Source: Cryphonectria parasitica EP155 (taxonomy: Eukaryota; Ascomycota; Sordariomycetes; Diaporthales; Cryphonectriaceae). Taken from it: a DNA stretch of 64,000 bases. Below, piece by piece: positions 44,241-55,520 of this stretch (the first letter of the stretch is position 1; every line of letters begins with the position of its first letter). Location: NCBI RefSeq assembly GCF_011745365.1, contig NW_024468919.1, forward strand, positions 868,001 to 932,000, written 5' to 3'. A program made the position numbers and the translations under genes. The notes under the pieces were generated by a model. The model did not search any database and was not told the origin of the DNA. It saw nothing but the letters and a program-made list of their open reading frames with translations.

Positions 44241-44756
44241 GATCTCCGAATCTGCTGAGCGTATCTAACTTGGCGTAGGGGAGTCGGAGCAAGGAAACGC
44301 CACCTTGGCTTGCGCCCACGTTCGTGGCACGAATTGACGAACCAAGATGACTCGCATAACATAATGAGTGCCGAAAGTATCGAAAATGTCGAAGGGGATG
44401 TTCTTTCGTTCCTATTCTCGACCAGGTAAGCATGTATATATCGCCGTGGGGGAAGAATCCCAATACATACGACAATATTGTTTATCTTGATGGCAGAGGT
44501 CGGGGACTTTGGAAGGTGGTGCAGTTGCTCGGGCAGGGACAGGTTGCTCAGGGCTGGGACAGATAGGAGGGTGGTCAAGATTTTATATTCTCAGTTCTAT
44601 GTACGTAGTGGATCTTCTCCTGCTAGACCTTCTTCGCCTGATAAACCACACTTTGCCCGATTAGCAACGGAAATGGATAAGCCGAACGCGATGAAGGTGG
44701 TCGACTCACAGTTGAACATACGCATTTTGGGATCCAGCCCAATGGAGGTCCAGCCA

Positions 44757-45446
44757 TCAACCAAAACGCCTTTCGTACCGACTCGCTTCATCTTTGAAGG
44801 CCATGCTGAAGAATGCTTCGCCCTGCAAACTGTCATCAAGGGGAACGTAGTTGTGATAGCTGATCAACTTGAAACCCGCATCCTGGAAGCGAGCATGAAG
44901 GGCATACTCTTGCGCGTCCTCCTGGTATATCTCCAGAATCTCGAGGTATGCAGACCTTTTCAAGGTCCGATGAGCACTTTTCAATAGCATCTTAAACCCT
45001 TTATTACTAGGAAGCGGAGTCATTATTGCAACCCGTATCCAATCTTGTGAGTTGTCTACTAGTGGAATTTCCTCATCGAGAGCATCTACTCGAATTGGAT
45101 TGTGATTGGGTAAGTTCCATCCCTTCAGATCGCTCTCGCGGGGTGACTGATAGATTGCTGTCACGGTTGAGTGAGAATAGGATGCCTTTTCCAGAGACTA
45201 AGATATGTTAAGACTTCCGTAGTCGAGGATGCTTTTACCGTGCCAGAAATTATTTGGAGCGCTTGAATACTGTTCCAAAAAGCTTATTGGATCGGGAAAA
45301 TTTGGCAACTCTGCTACTGAGATGGGTGAACGCTCGTCTTCGCCTTCAAGAGTAGAGCAGGCTGAGGCCTCATTCATCATCCCGCTGATGCTGATATCAT
45401 GCAGGCGAAAGAACTGTTCCAGAGTGCTCTTGAAAAGGCCAAGCAC
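44757..45446 (-). pseudogene. Class I SAM-methyltransferase-like remnant
   Basis: One minus-strand frame runs from 45446 to 44757 with a single TAA at 45198. Order: PDPISFLEQYSSAPNNFWHG, then KSILDYGSLNIS at the place of the SAM-binding I-L-D-x-G-x-G motif (glycines lost), DALDEEIPLVDNSQDWIRV (motif II-like acidic segment), then LLKSAHRTLKRSAYLEILEI (the L-K-P-G-G-x-x-E helix-strand of fungal LaeA-type methyltransferases, with P-G-G lost), and AGFKLISYHNYVPL. The arrangement fits a Rossmann methyltransferase, but the cofactor site is degraded. Assignment is by motif order only. Confidence 0.35.
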
Positions 45447-45449
45447 TAG

Positions 45450-46583
45450 TTTTCCCTGCTGTGGCTAGCTATAAAGTGTTATCGTTAGAATTGCAAGATA
45501 TAGCAAGTTAGAATAGATACATATCTCATTCTTCAGAGAGTTGCTTTTGACTACTTGGGCGTATGAGTAACAGAGGGCTATATTTAGTTTCAAGAAATGA
45601 GGAACGAGAGATTTCAAAGGAGCTGTTACACGGATAGGGTGCGCCTAGCACAATGGCATCCGAGTTAAGCGCCGGGGCAAATTGGCACCATCTCAGCAAC
45701 GATGAGTTGGCGACGATCTTTCGTGAACACGTCGACCCAACGTGCAGGAGTCTGGAACAGTTGGGCATCAAGGCATCACTACCAATGTAACCCTCGCCGT
45801 CTATAAGAAGGCGAGGCCAGGACGCCCTGACTGAGGAAAGGGGGAGGAACCTCAAGCACTCCTTAGACTCCCTTAGCAATTATCATTAAAACTGAAGCTA
45901 CTTCAAAGCCCTCTACCAGAGCCCTTGTAACAGGAGCTGCAGGAAGGCTCTGAATTAGAAGCTTTGGGGTCGTCTCTGACATCTCGAGGTGGTCTCCAGA
46001 GTGGCGGTGTGCGTTCTCGAGATTGAGAAGCTGCAGGGACAATTGCACGCCTCGCTCAGCATGGCGCGGCCAGCAGGTATCTCCAATGGGCAGTTGAGCA
46101 GCAGCATTGACTCGCCCGGAATTCAAGCCAGAGCCCGGGAACGCCAAGTCGTAGCAGTGATAACACTGACGAGACCCAGGCGGGTGCTTGGCCTTTCCCG
46201 GCCCAGTTTCTTTTCCTTGCTCTCAGTATCCTCTGTAGCCAACAGACAGACTCATCCATCGAGAAGAACTTTTTCTAGCAAGTGGATCATGGGCAACAGC
46301 TCAGCAAGTTCACGCTATCACATGGTATCCAGTCCCATATCCCTACTCCCGAGATAGAATGCGGCAGTCTGACACTTGCATAGCGTGAATCTTACAGCCC
46401 ATCCAGACCCAGAGCCTTGACCGGGCGCCTGGGATCTCAGTCCACTCACACCTCGATCCTTTTCCAAATAATTTGCTTCAAGATTGTCATAGCAATCGCG
46501 CTCGAGATCTTTATTCCAGTCTGCCAATTTAGCAGGAATCCGCAATGTCTGTCACATCAAAACATGGTCCCGATCATCACAGG
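45450..46583. other. Decayed coding-like sequence, no supported gene
   Basis: Minus ORFs 45879-45526, 46147-45863 and 46259-46056 are open and partly overlapping, but none has a recognisable motif; plus ORF 45989-46357 is equally open. No start, intron pattern or family could be supported. Confidence 0.3.
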
Positions 46584-47098
46584 TTAAGGATGCGTTGGGG
46601 AGTGCATGATCCATCTGCCATCATCAGAGCCAAAGGCTAGATAATCCTGCATTAACACTTTATTAATTTCTCCCTTTGCAGACCATCCGACCGTGGTCTT
46701 CTCCACACCACTCACAGGAATAAGGAGCGGCAAGAGGCCTGCATGGCGCGTGACCAAGTTGGCTATTGTTTTCGGCGTCTCTCCGGGATCCCGTATACGG
46801 GGCGGCTGTATCCGGGTGGAGAGGTTCAAATACGTCCATCCAAGCTGCTTGCAATAACATTGATGCCATTGGTTCTCATCATTTCACCGCTCGTTAACAC
46901 GTACCATCCCCATCCACCTTGAGTGCATGTGATCATCTTGGAAGGATAAGCTCGGGCTCGGGGTTCTGCTCGAAGCGTGGGGGCAATACGGAGAGGAGCT
47001 GGTGCGTCATTTGCTATGTTGATTGTATTCGAGTTAAGATGGGCTGAGAAGGTGGACGTGGGGTGCCATATGCAATTAATAGCTGTTACGTGATCCAA
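46584..47098 (-). pseudogene. Unknown gene remnant with one frameshift
   Basis: Two minus-strand frames abut at 46826-46829. The first (47098-46826) contains LRIAPTLRAEPRARAYPSKM, then GGWGWYVLTSGEMMRTNGIN. The second (46829-46584) contains RDPGETPKTIANLVTRHAGL and YLAFGSDDGRWIMHSPTHP. Both look like conserved protein, and read together they suggest one gene with a single-base slip near 46828. Family not recognised. Confidence 0.3.
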
Positions 47099-47240
47099 TG
47101 CACTACAAAGGTCTGCTTTGTACTCAGGGTTGAATCAGTTTGCAACTTTCTGCATGCTTTGCAAAAATATCATCTTCGATGATTTTGTGAAACCATAAGC
47201 TTGTACTCAGGCTCGTTAAAAGACAGATTATCATTGCATC

Positions 47241-47803
47241 ATGCCTTCAAAACTTTCGGATAAGAAGAATGAGATCAAACTCTCTTGTCTGAGACTGCGA
47301 GAGACTCTTCAGGCTGCAATGCGGGATGGTACAGAACGAACAAACGTCCGCGGTATCGTAAGTCAAAAAGTCCAGGCTCTCTTCACTTTTGCTGTTCTAA
47401 CGATCCAAATATAGAAGAGAAAGAAACTCACATCAAGGGCTCTTGATTAAGATACGACAAGATGCGAGAAATGATCTTCAAGCAGCACGCAACCCGATGT
47501 TGCAAGAATTAATGAAGTAAGTTTCCTAAATCTGGATTTCCTCTGCTGCCGTCTCTCACACTTCCCAGCGGGGAATGCCAACGCGAGATGGAACAAGAAC
47601 TCAGGAAGGCAAGGAGCCACTTCCACAACAGAGAATCACGAAAGGGAATCAAGGCCCGAGATCGCAAGCTTCAGCAGTCCACGCCTCTCACGCGGCCTTC
47701 TAGCTCTCTGCTGCCATCACTAATGAGCCGTACACATACTGTAGCACCGTTAGACATCCATTTCCATCCGCCTCCTATGCCACCTCCAACCAACTGGATG
47801 TGA
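47241..47803 (+). CDS. Small basic coiled-coil protein, probably three exons
   Basis: ATG at 47241 opens MPSKLSDKKNEIKLSCLRLR followed by ETLQAAMRDGTERTNVRG. An intron with GTATCG/GTAAGT donors (47353 or 47358) and a CTAAC branch point near 47398 follows. Exon 2 (about 47416-47517) reads HQGLLIKIRQDARNDLQAAR. A second intron, GTAAGT at 47518 to a CCCAG acceptor near 47572, joins in phase to ECQREMEQELRKARSHFHN and a basic then Pro-rich tail ending PPPMPPPTNWM at 47803. The exon 2/3 splice is phase-consistent; the exon 1/2 splice needs a less usual acceptor (47419). Predicted helix-rich and basic. No family recognised. Confidence 0.4.
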
Positions 47804-48816
47804 ATAGAACAATGTTCGAAGGAGAAGAAGGGACAGGAAACAGCGGGAATAGGCAAAGGGAATTGAGAAGCAGAAGCGGGAAATAATGTGCGAAGGACGA
47901 GGCATGCGCGCGGCAGGAAGAAAGAGAGTGTGTGTGTGTGTGCACGCGCGTTTGTAGCACAGATAACCGGAGTCACACATGAACGCCCTATCATACGGCT
48001 TTCGGAATCGGCCATCGTGGATTGTTTACCTAAAAGTGCTGCCTTGTTTCGCCCCACCACCGCCGCCTACCCAAGCCTTCCATATGTCTCCTCTGCTATG
48101 CTGTCTGCTCGGCTGTGAAATATGAATTGCACTTGTGAATATCACAGTTAATTATAAGGACTGTTCGTTTGGGAAAATGCCTTACCTATGTGTATGGAAC
48201 TGGGATTTGCCCCATTGGGCCATGGCTGCATATGTGGGATGGGAGCTGCCTGCGAATCCTCTAGCACGGCCTCCAACGCTCACTTCCGACAAGTAACGAC
48301 AGCATGGTGGATCAGACCCTGGAAGAATGATTTCTTCCTCCAGGTCTTAATCGGCTGCTTCGACTACGGACGTGTGATCTTGATGTGTTCGGATTCCTTC
48401 CGCTGACAGCACAGTGAAGCGCAGGGGATATTTACCTGGCTTCCAAGGTTTCCGACCAACCTGCATTCATTTTGCATGACGGGCATCCACAATGCAGGCA
48501 TTATTTCTGCTGTTATCTCTCAAGGTGATCAGAGCTCTTTGTGACATGTCTTCTACTTGAGAATTCGCCCGAGGAGTGCTTTTCTTTCTCGTTGGCATCA
48601 CCGCGGACGTGTCAGCACCCTTGGGTAAACTGCAAACGATCCCAAATGATCCCACCAGGTCCTTGGAATGAGTATTATAGAACGGTACATCGCACATGAA
48701 TCTTGAGGTTCCCAACTTCGATTTTTTCCTCTCCAAGCTATCGACAGATCCCGATCTCCTAGAACCAAGTTGTCCTTGCAAATATTTCCACTTTTCATCC
48801 CACTGCTTCTCTCAAT
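47804..48816. other. Intergenic; no gene seen
   Basis: A short (GT)n microsatellite lies at 47928-47943. ORFs at 48188-48406 (plus) and 48781-48467 (minus) have no recognisable features. Confidence 0.35.
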
Positions 48817-49069
48817 ATGGCATCTTCCAGGCTATTCTTCATCAGCAAGAAGAACTTTACGGTGGCAACTCATGCCAATGATTGTCCACAGCCCAGGGAT
48901 GTGAGTACCCCTAAGGGTATATTGGCGTTTAATAACACGTATTTTCGATCACTATTATTCAAAGGTCTTGGTAAATCATGCTGATTGGAAGTGTGGTTGT
49001 GGACACCTCAATCCGGACAATGAAATTGTTTGCGGTGGATGCGGTAAAAGACCGCACTCAGGCCATTAG
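48817..49069 (+). CDS. RanBP2-type zinc-finger mini-protein (62 aa, one intron)
   Basis: ATG 48817. Exon 1 48817-48900, intron 48901-48964 (GTGAGT donor, AAAG acceptor, phase 0), exon 2 48965-49069 ending TAG. Exon 2 encodes WKCGCGHLNPDNEIVCGGC, matching the RanBP2 zinc finger W-x-C-x(n)-C-x3-N-x6-C-x2-C; here n is 1 instead of the usual 2-4. These fingers bind single-stranded RNA or ubiquitin/Ran in known proteins; which applies here is unknown. The frame is intact. It may be only the N-terminal end of a longer gene continuing toward 49507 through further introns. Confidence 0.5.
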
Positions 49070-49506
49070 AGGCGGAGAGGTTATAGACCGAGGCAGAATT
49101 CAAACTTTACCCCTTTTACCCCGAGGCCTTTCCATCCCCAGAAGTATCCACAGTTCCGGCTATTCCCTTTCTATCCAGAATTGAAAGCCAACAACCTCCT
49201 GAGAATGCAGACTAGGCATGCAACCTTCCCTGCTCTGATTGAGAGAGAATTTTGTCGTGTCACTGAGGATCCACTCAGCTATTCCCATTTTGTACAGAAT
49301 TGAGAGCCAGCAACATACCACATGTCCCTGGGCCCGCCTAAAGTGGATCCTTTCTTGACCAAGGAACTAGGACTCCGGTATGACGCAGGAGATCGCCTGA
49401 CCGCAGGTGGAGGTGGAGCGGGGCGCCTTTTCCGTTCTTGTGCCAAATTGGGTTCTCTTGACCACCACAATGTCCACCTGCAAATCTGCGTTAACCAGTG
49501 TCCAAT
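49070..49506. other. Coding-like spacer with imperfect duplicated motif
   Basis: Frames with protein-like character (FYPEAFPSPEVSTVPAIPF near 49115; plus ORF 49322-49600) but no consistent gene model. CAGAATTGAAAGCCAACAAC at 49175-49194 recurs as CAGAATTGAGAGCCAGCAAC near 49294-49313, suggesting a local duplication or a domain repeat. Confidence 0.35.
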
Positions 49507-50331
49507 ATGGAACACACGAGCAGTTGTCGTGGGTTTCAAGACTCCAGTGACTTTTCAGTTGTCTTCTATGATCCGAACCAACCGTCCGAGGGAAGGTTAA
49601 TCAACGACGAGCCCAAGGCTAGGTGGGAAAGACTTGCGGACAGAATCGTATCAGCGCAAGGCAGACTTTATGCACGCCTCGAGACGCCGGCACTCGCTGA
49701 TCTTGGCCTAGCACCTCGTGCTGGCCAGGACAAGACCCCAGACGCTGGTGGAAATCATCTGCTTGACATCACCACCCGTCTCGGGCATGGTACCAAGCTA
49801 GCAACCCCAGGAAGAGAGCTGCGAGAGCTACTTTTTGCGTCCATCTGCTCAATATTATATGCCTCGGGGCGCGCCGCACCAGAGGAGCTCGACAGGATTA
49901 TGGGCATTTGTGTGCAATCCTCAAACTCCAGATATCTAGATCGGCTAAAAAGGGGTGCAAAGATTGCCAACGAGATTATCGCCTTGTGGGCCGTCCCGGA
50001 AGACCATGCTTGCAGGAATGGATGCCAGCTCGACACCCAGCTGCAACGACTTGATCAAGCAACACAAGCAATTCTCCAAGGTATGCCTTGTTACTAGCTT
50101 CCTGTTGCCTCATAATGCTAACCAAGCTCAGCTCGTTTAACCCTACCACAATGGGGACTTTTGAACAGTAACAGCAGCAACGTGAAAAGATACATACAGT
50201 CTCACCCTTTACCTCACGCACCGCCTACTACTGCGAGACCGCCGCTGTTCATCCCGTGTCTCATCGAATCCATTACCAGCGGAATTTTAAGGTACATAGC
50301 TTTTGCTTTCTTCACAGCTCGAAGCCGATGA
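49507..50331 (+). CDS. Uncharacterised 257-aa protein, two exons, intact
   Basis: ATG at 49507. Exon 1 ends at 50080, intron 50081-50131 (GTATGC donor, TGCTAAC branch point at 50116-50122, CTCAG acceptor), exon 2 50132-50331 ending TGA. The splice is in phase and gives one continuous frame. The protein is mostly helical: ARWERLADRIVSAQGRLYAR, ELRELLFASICSILYASGRA and RLKRGAKIANEIIALW. The C-terminal exon has a hydrophobic segment (ILRYIAFAFFTA) that could be a membrane anchor. No domain recognised. Unlike most neighbours it has no premature stop, and CpG-containing codons are retained, so it may be a live gene. Confidence 0.55.
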
Positions 50332-51418
50332 GTAACATGCCAACAGTATCCCGCAGATATGTTCCTATCTGGGCTATAGTTCGGAACTAGCATCACGTAT
50401 GGCCGAGGTTCGCTCGTGGCGGAGCCCGTCACTCGAGTCTTAAATAAAGTGAATTCGCGTGATTATTGGTCTTGGGATAATCTGATCGCTTAGTAATTAC
50501 CAATATTTGTGCATCTATGACCGTTTCCATGCCAATTTGTCGTCTCACACTGAGGCCATGGATCTTGTCTCCCGTCATTCCGCGTGGTTCGAGAAGTACA
50601 AGGGACCCGGATCGTTGGCTGACAACCCGACATCGGGAGCTGAATTTGCGGGCAGAAGAACATGAGATGTGAGGAGGGGCGGGGTGCAATTGATTCTGAT
50701 TCATTAAGCTTTTCTTGATCATGTTCTGCCAAGAGAGACGGCCAAAGCCTTTTGCGACGCGAGGGGCGCCCAGCATCTGGGGACATTTTGGCGGCTCAGG
50801 AGGCACTGGAACGTTCGTATTCCGGCAGGTCCAATTCGCACATGGGGGCAGGGCAGCAGGGCTACAAAATACTATAGTAGTGAAATTAATGAGGAAATCT
50901 TTTACTAGTTTGCCTGGCAACCTGTCTTGATGAGTACCTAAGCATTGTGTCTTGACTAGGTTGATTACTGCCCGCGACGCTTCTCTGGGCTTAATCATGT
51001 CTTGTTTTTGTAATCAAGGGGATAAGGAAGAAGAGGCGACAAAAGGCGCACATGGCGTAAATGGGATATTGATTTAGACAAAGTGCAGTCCAAATATTTA
51101 CATATCTCGCAGTTCAATATAGACCGCCTCCGATAAAACACCAATATGACAAGTCCATAAGTGCTGGGAACTTCTGACTCGGCCTTCGTGCACTTGGTTA
51201 TCCATACAGAAATGACACGAAGTATTCTTCATAGGACGGCCGATTCACAAACCACGCCCCCCCCCCCCCACCTTCGTCAAGCTTCCGCTACCTCCCAGTC
51301 AACGGATAGGACCACGAGGGCGGTCTCGAGGAAGTCCGAACAATTCAGCTGCAATAGGAGCTGTTCACCTGAGCAACCTTGTCTGTGATCAAAGCTCAGA
51401 ACATTGCAACGAGGAAAC
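50332..51418. other. No supported gene
   Basis: The minus ORF 50998-50429 (189 codons) is long but without recognisable motifs. The plus ORF 50715-50930 contains GAPSIWGHFGGSGGTG, which recalls the C-terminal part of fungal beta-lactamase-like hydrolases but is too short to call. A C-run (12 C) lies near 51257-51268. Confidence 0.3.
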
Positions 51419-51708
51419 GTCGCTGGCTGCGCTCGACCCTGTCAGGATGACCAGCACACGCGACCCGTCTGCACGTTCTGGAGGCTCATCCATCCACCCA
51501 AGGATCAGCAGTCCACAAGGCTCGTGGACTGATCTGCCACTTGCTCTACTGAAATGAACAGGCTGAGGAACGCCACATAGCTGCACCCGGTTCTGTTAGG
51601 ATAACCAGTACACGCAGCCTCACCCGCCTTTGCTGGGATGCTCCAATTGTTACGTAGAAGTCGTCGCTGGCTGCACCGAACCCTGTCAGGATGACCAGTA
51701 CACAGCAC
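51419..51708. repeat. Imperfect tandem repeats, three copies
   Basis: Copies of a 45-50-bp motif around CCCTGTCAGGATGACCAGYA at 51419-51466, 51579-51622 and 51662-51708. Copies 1 and 3 also share GTCGCTGGCTGC upstream. Spacing is 160 and 83 bp. On the minus strand they encode recurring VYW/LVI-L-x-G/Q-x-x-V-Q-like segments with stops, so they may come from a decayed repeat protein. Confidence 0.55.
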
Positions 51709-51934
51709 TTCACCTCGGTCTACCTCGTCCTGCCTTGTCTATCTTGTTATAGCTAACCTCTTTTTGCCTTAGTACTAGCTGGTGACGACCGGCTCTGTGT
51801 AACTGTGTTGCTCTTTCTGGGGCCCGCTTGTGCCTGTTTGCGGGCGCTCTTTGCCTCATCGAACTGACTCCTTTTCCTCTTGTGGCCGGATGTGCTTGGT
51901 TCTGCTGGTGAAACTACCGAAGTTGTGTCCATTC

Positions 51935-52465
51935 TCATCTCTTGGCCGGCGGTTCAAGGGTGTCGTCTTCGGCTGGAGACTGGCTCCGCTTCCGCATCGA
52001 TGTCGACTCTGGAGCTGGCCTGGAGTTCGGTAGGGAACTCGGTAGGGAAGCATATTCAAGGTCTTCAGATCGACCTCTTGGAACCGGACTGTAAGGCCCC
52101 GGTTCGCACTCGCTGATCTCGCTGAGGGATTTGCTGGGAGGGTAGACTACCGATGGTCATATGACGGGGTTAGGAAGGTTCCCGGGCTCTGCCAGCCCGT
52201 TTTCGATCCGGATATCTGATTCAATCTGAAAGACCATCTGCGCTATTTCTTCTTCATCCAAGCCTTCTTCGCTATTTGGGAATAGCAGTTGCACTTGTTT
52301 TAGCTTGTAATAGTTGTTGAGGAACTGCTAACGCCATGCGTCTCGGTGGGCCTTGAATCTGATGAAATAGTTGTCGTCTGTCTCGTCGGAATGTTGTGGA
52401 GAACAATGCTCTGTAATGCATTGGGTCAATACATTAGCTATAGCAAATGCAGATGGTGATGAAGT
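51935..52465 (-). pseudogene. Unknown charged protein with two nonsense codons
   Basis: A continuous minus-strand frame reads SPSAFAIANVLTQCITEHCS, DETDDNYFIRFKAHRDAWR, a TAG, then QFLNNYYKLKQVQLLFPNSE, EEGLDEEEIAQMVFQIESDI, a TGA, and a Ser/Pro/Arg-rich tail ending EPPAKR followed by TGA at 51935. Both internal stops could be single transitions (CAA/CAG or CGA). The helical, then disordered and basic, layout is protein-like. No family recognised. A second, Lys/Arg-rich frame follows on the same strand (51938-51753) and may be a 3' exon. Confidence 0.4.
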
Positions 52466-52599
52466 ACTGTGGGACCCCTACCTGCCGGACACCTAAATAG
52501 AAAACGTCCCATATAAATGCTACAAATTCGCACCACCACAATTAATTCAATTAAAGCTATAAAATAACAAGCCATATATCTTTAAAACGCCCTGAATCT

Positions 52600-52900
52600 G
52601 CTCAATCTAAATATCTAGCTAGCATACAGCTAGCCCTACCAGAAGATGTACGAATTGGTACTGAATCCTCATCTGCAATTTCACCGGACTCCTCATCACT
52701 ATCCTCTTCAATATCTTCGTCTTCAATCTCTATAACGCTCTCAGCAGGCAAATCCTCCTCTTCAAGGGGTGAGGCGGCTTCTTTTCCACCTGCAACCGCC
52801 TCGGAAATAGTTATAAATCGTTTGTTAGGATTGGGGATCTTCTTGCGCTTACAGGTTTTAAAAATGGCTTCGTTCTCAGCTGTTATGACCCATCCAGCAT
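52600..52900 (-). pseudogene. Acidic-tailed coding remnant, possibly transposase C-terminus
   Basis: Minus-strand frame: ITAENEAIFKTCKRKKIPNP, NKRFITISEAVAGGKEA, then an acidic run (EIEDEDIEEDSDEESGE). The KRKKIPNPNKRF segment is reminiscent of C-termini of fungal Fot1/pogo-type transposases, but this is a weak resemblance. No DDE core nearby. Confidence 0.3.
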
Positions 52901-54415
52901 GCAGGTCACGGAACAGGCCCCGCCAACATCTTCCATTCGACGAAGTAGTTCCAGCGACGAGGGCGTGTTTAATAACTTTCCCAAGGTCAGCTCTGCCTCC
53001 CAGATGGGCTTAAGCCTCAGTGTATTCACATTAACTCAGACTATCACAACGTTGGTTACCACGACCAAAGTGACGACCGGCTAGGAGCAGCGAACATGGG
53101 TCTTGATAATAGACTCTTGGCCATACGTTACGTTCTGAATTAGTGTTATTGGTTCATTTGTATCTTGACTAGTGTTTTGTTAGTGCGAAACAAGTTTTGA
53201 GTTTATATTTTCCTGGTTCTCTTAGATCACATGACCCAAGAGGCTAATGAAGAGTAATTGAATTTGTTGTTGGTGATTATTATCCTAATATTATGAGCTG
53301 ATAGATATAGTTGATGCTTTGGGGCCATATCACTAATGGTAGTCTGAGCCTGGTGCTCAGGCATGATTCTTAAAATGGATCTCGTTCTTTTTTCATTTAA
53401 ACATGAATCTTATATTAGAAACAGATTAATGCTAAATTTAACCTTTATAGACAACCTGTTAATCATCGTTCTAGGTTCAGAATTTCGAAGCATCAGATTG
53501 TTATATATTATTTTCCAATTCCCGCGATACGGACCTCGTTCCAGCAACCTCCATCTCTACTTATACTTGCATTTTCCATTTTGGCGACAAGATCATCACC
53601 TCTTACGCTAGTCATGACGCATATCAAATGCCGGGTGCTCTGCGAACACGGTTCACCTGTGCTCAGGATACATATCACGCTGGAGTATCCGCAGGCACAG
53701 CCCGTCGTGCAGTTCACATCCTATACAGGGGCTGATGGCAGAAGCACGAATTGGACTCCGGCTTAACCTTCATTGAACCTTCATGGAATCCTTCAAGGCG
53801 TCTCGGTATTGCCAAATCCGGTTGTAATCTTGTCTTTTGCAACCGCTGGGCTTTTTGGCATATATCGGTCTCAAATTCGCACTGATTATCTGCTTGGTAC
53901 AGGGTCTTCACTATTTTCCGACCCTGATTCTCAAGCATGAAACACCGACGCCAGACTACGTCTTTCGATACCTATCTTCACCAATCCCTGGATCCCAGTA
54001 TCGAGGTCCCTGGCCGAGGTATCCCTCATCCTATCTTTCAAATGCTCCGCAATGCCAGCCAAAGGATTATCGGCCTTCTGTCTCTGTCTTCTGGCCACCA
54101 ATCATGACTCGATCTTGCAGGACACAGACAACTTCTCATCAGCTCGGATCCTCTACACCTACCCAACAACAAGAACCTACTGCTTCAAAGAACGATTCGC
54201 CTTCGCCACAAGAAGAGAACAAGCTCGCAGGCATGAAAGCTAAGGAGTCTACTAGCTCCTAAACATGTTCGGGGAGCCATTGTGTGAGAAAGAATTAAGT
54301 GTATTTCAGTGGTTAAACACAGATTGTCTTTAGTTTTCCTTGTTTATTTATCTGGTTGTTCAAGTCTGTTATTCGGATATTGCTTGTAAACTAGTACAGA
54401 ATGTTCATTTGTTTT
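52901..54415. other. No supported gene
   Basis: Several short ORFs. The plus ORF 53837-54262 begins with a hydrophobic segment and ends in a Ser/Gln/Lys-rich tail but has no recognisable family. The 53100-53500 part is AT-rich. Confidence 0.3.
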
Positions 54416-55282
54416 TTAATCACAAGATCCCTTGACTATGTGTTCCAGTTGCTTGTATATTCCTGTGCAGTTCAGATCTTGACCTGTTATAAAGGAGAAA
54501 ATTTGTTCATTCCATAAACTCGCAGAGGTCATATTAATATCCATGCAAGATGTATAAATTTCCGGAATGAGAACTCTAGTCGAGCCAGTTGTAGCATTCG
54601 AAGTAATTGTAGGCCAGTCCCATACCCAATACAAAGTATACATTGTCCCACCTGGTAAATCGCAAGGCAGACGGACGTCAGCCTGGCACCATAGGTCGCT
54701 TCCTTGGGGGTCCTCGGCAGCCTTCGGGAACCGACCTTGTCTATCAACAGATATATTTCCACCGTTGATTTGGTAGCACTGACCATCATCGAAATTCATC
54801 TCTGCGAGGAGTCTACCTCGCTGATCGCCTCCCTGGCCATCAGCAGTCTAAACATTGTGGATTTTTAGCAATGTGTCATTGCGAGAAGGGTTCGCCGTAC
54901 CGTAAATGTACATAGTGCCGCGGTTTTTAGGCTTGCTTGTTGAGGGTAAAGTAACATGGCCATTTTCCTGATATTGTAGAGCGACAATATCTCCTGGAGC
55001 AGCATTCAGCATAGGGTAGTCGCTGCTGTAATTGCTAATAGTCTGAATGGACTTGCATATCGGGTTGTTTGAATGGATAATCTTGCCGTCAGATCTACCA
55101 TTGGGTGGGATCAGGTTCAGATCGGCTTCCTCATCGAATCCCGCAGTGCGAGGTGTATAAGCCCGCATGAAACCTGGAGGGTTAACCATCGTCCCGTTAG
55201 GCGCAATACGGAATAAGCGCTCAACCCATGAATGGGAAACTGCGACTTGAATTAGTGCGAAGAGGAAAATTCTAATAAGCAT
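54416..55282 (-). pseudogene. DUF7492-type secreted protein gene with a single nonsense codon
   Basis: A 288-codon minus-strand frame from ATG 55282 to stop 54416 is open except one TAG at 54850-54848. The signal peptide MLIRIFLFALIQVAVS is followed by HSWVERL, so the mature protein would begin with His, as in copper-dependent LPMOs. Family landmarks: RIAPNGTMVNPPGFMRAYTP, VALQYQENGHVTLP, NRGTMYIYGTANP, FDDGQCYQINGGNIS, DLWCQADVRLPCDLPGGT, YTLYWVWDWPT. This is the fungal DUF7492 family. The TAG replaces a Trp expected before TADGQGGDQRG (TGG to TAG). Everything else appears intact, including cysteines, so inactivation is recent or the base is a polymorphism. Substrate unknown. Confidence 0.75.
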
Positions 55283-55520
55283 GATTGGATCGAATCGGAT
55301 GATAGATGTTGGAGAGATGAATTCTTGTTCAGAAGCTGTCCACTAGACACAATATATAATACTTATAAAGACACCAGACACAATATAAGTCAAAGCACCC
55401 CCTTCCCGATCACCCTGGTCAACCACACCGCCTTTTCAACCCCTCGATATATTTTTAATTTTCTTCATCAATCCTCTTCTAATTCACTTCAAACTTTCAG
55501 CATAGAGTAAATACAATCCA

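Noticed and set aside
50715..50930. Beta-lactamase-like C-terminal fragment (GAPSIWGHFGGSGGTG)
   Set aside because: Only a dozen suggestive residues, no catalytic S-x-x-K or Y-x-N nearby, and a longer ORF on the opposite strand.
53837..54262. 141-codon plus ORF with hydrophobic start
   Set aside because: No cleavage-site-like signal or family, composition changes abruptly; could be chance.
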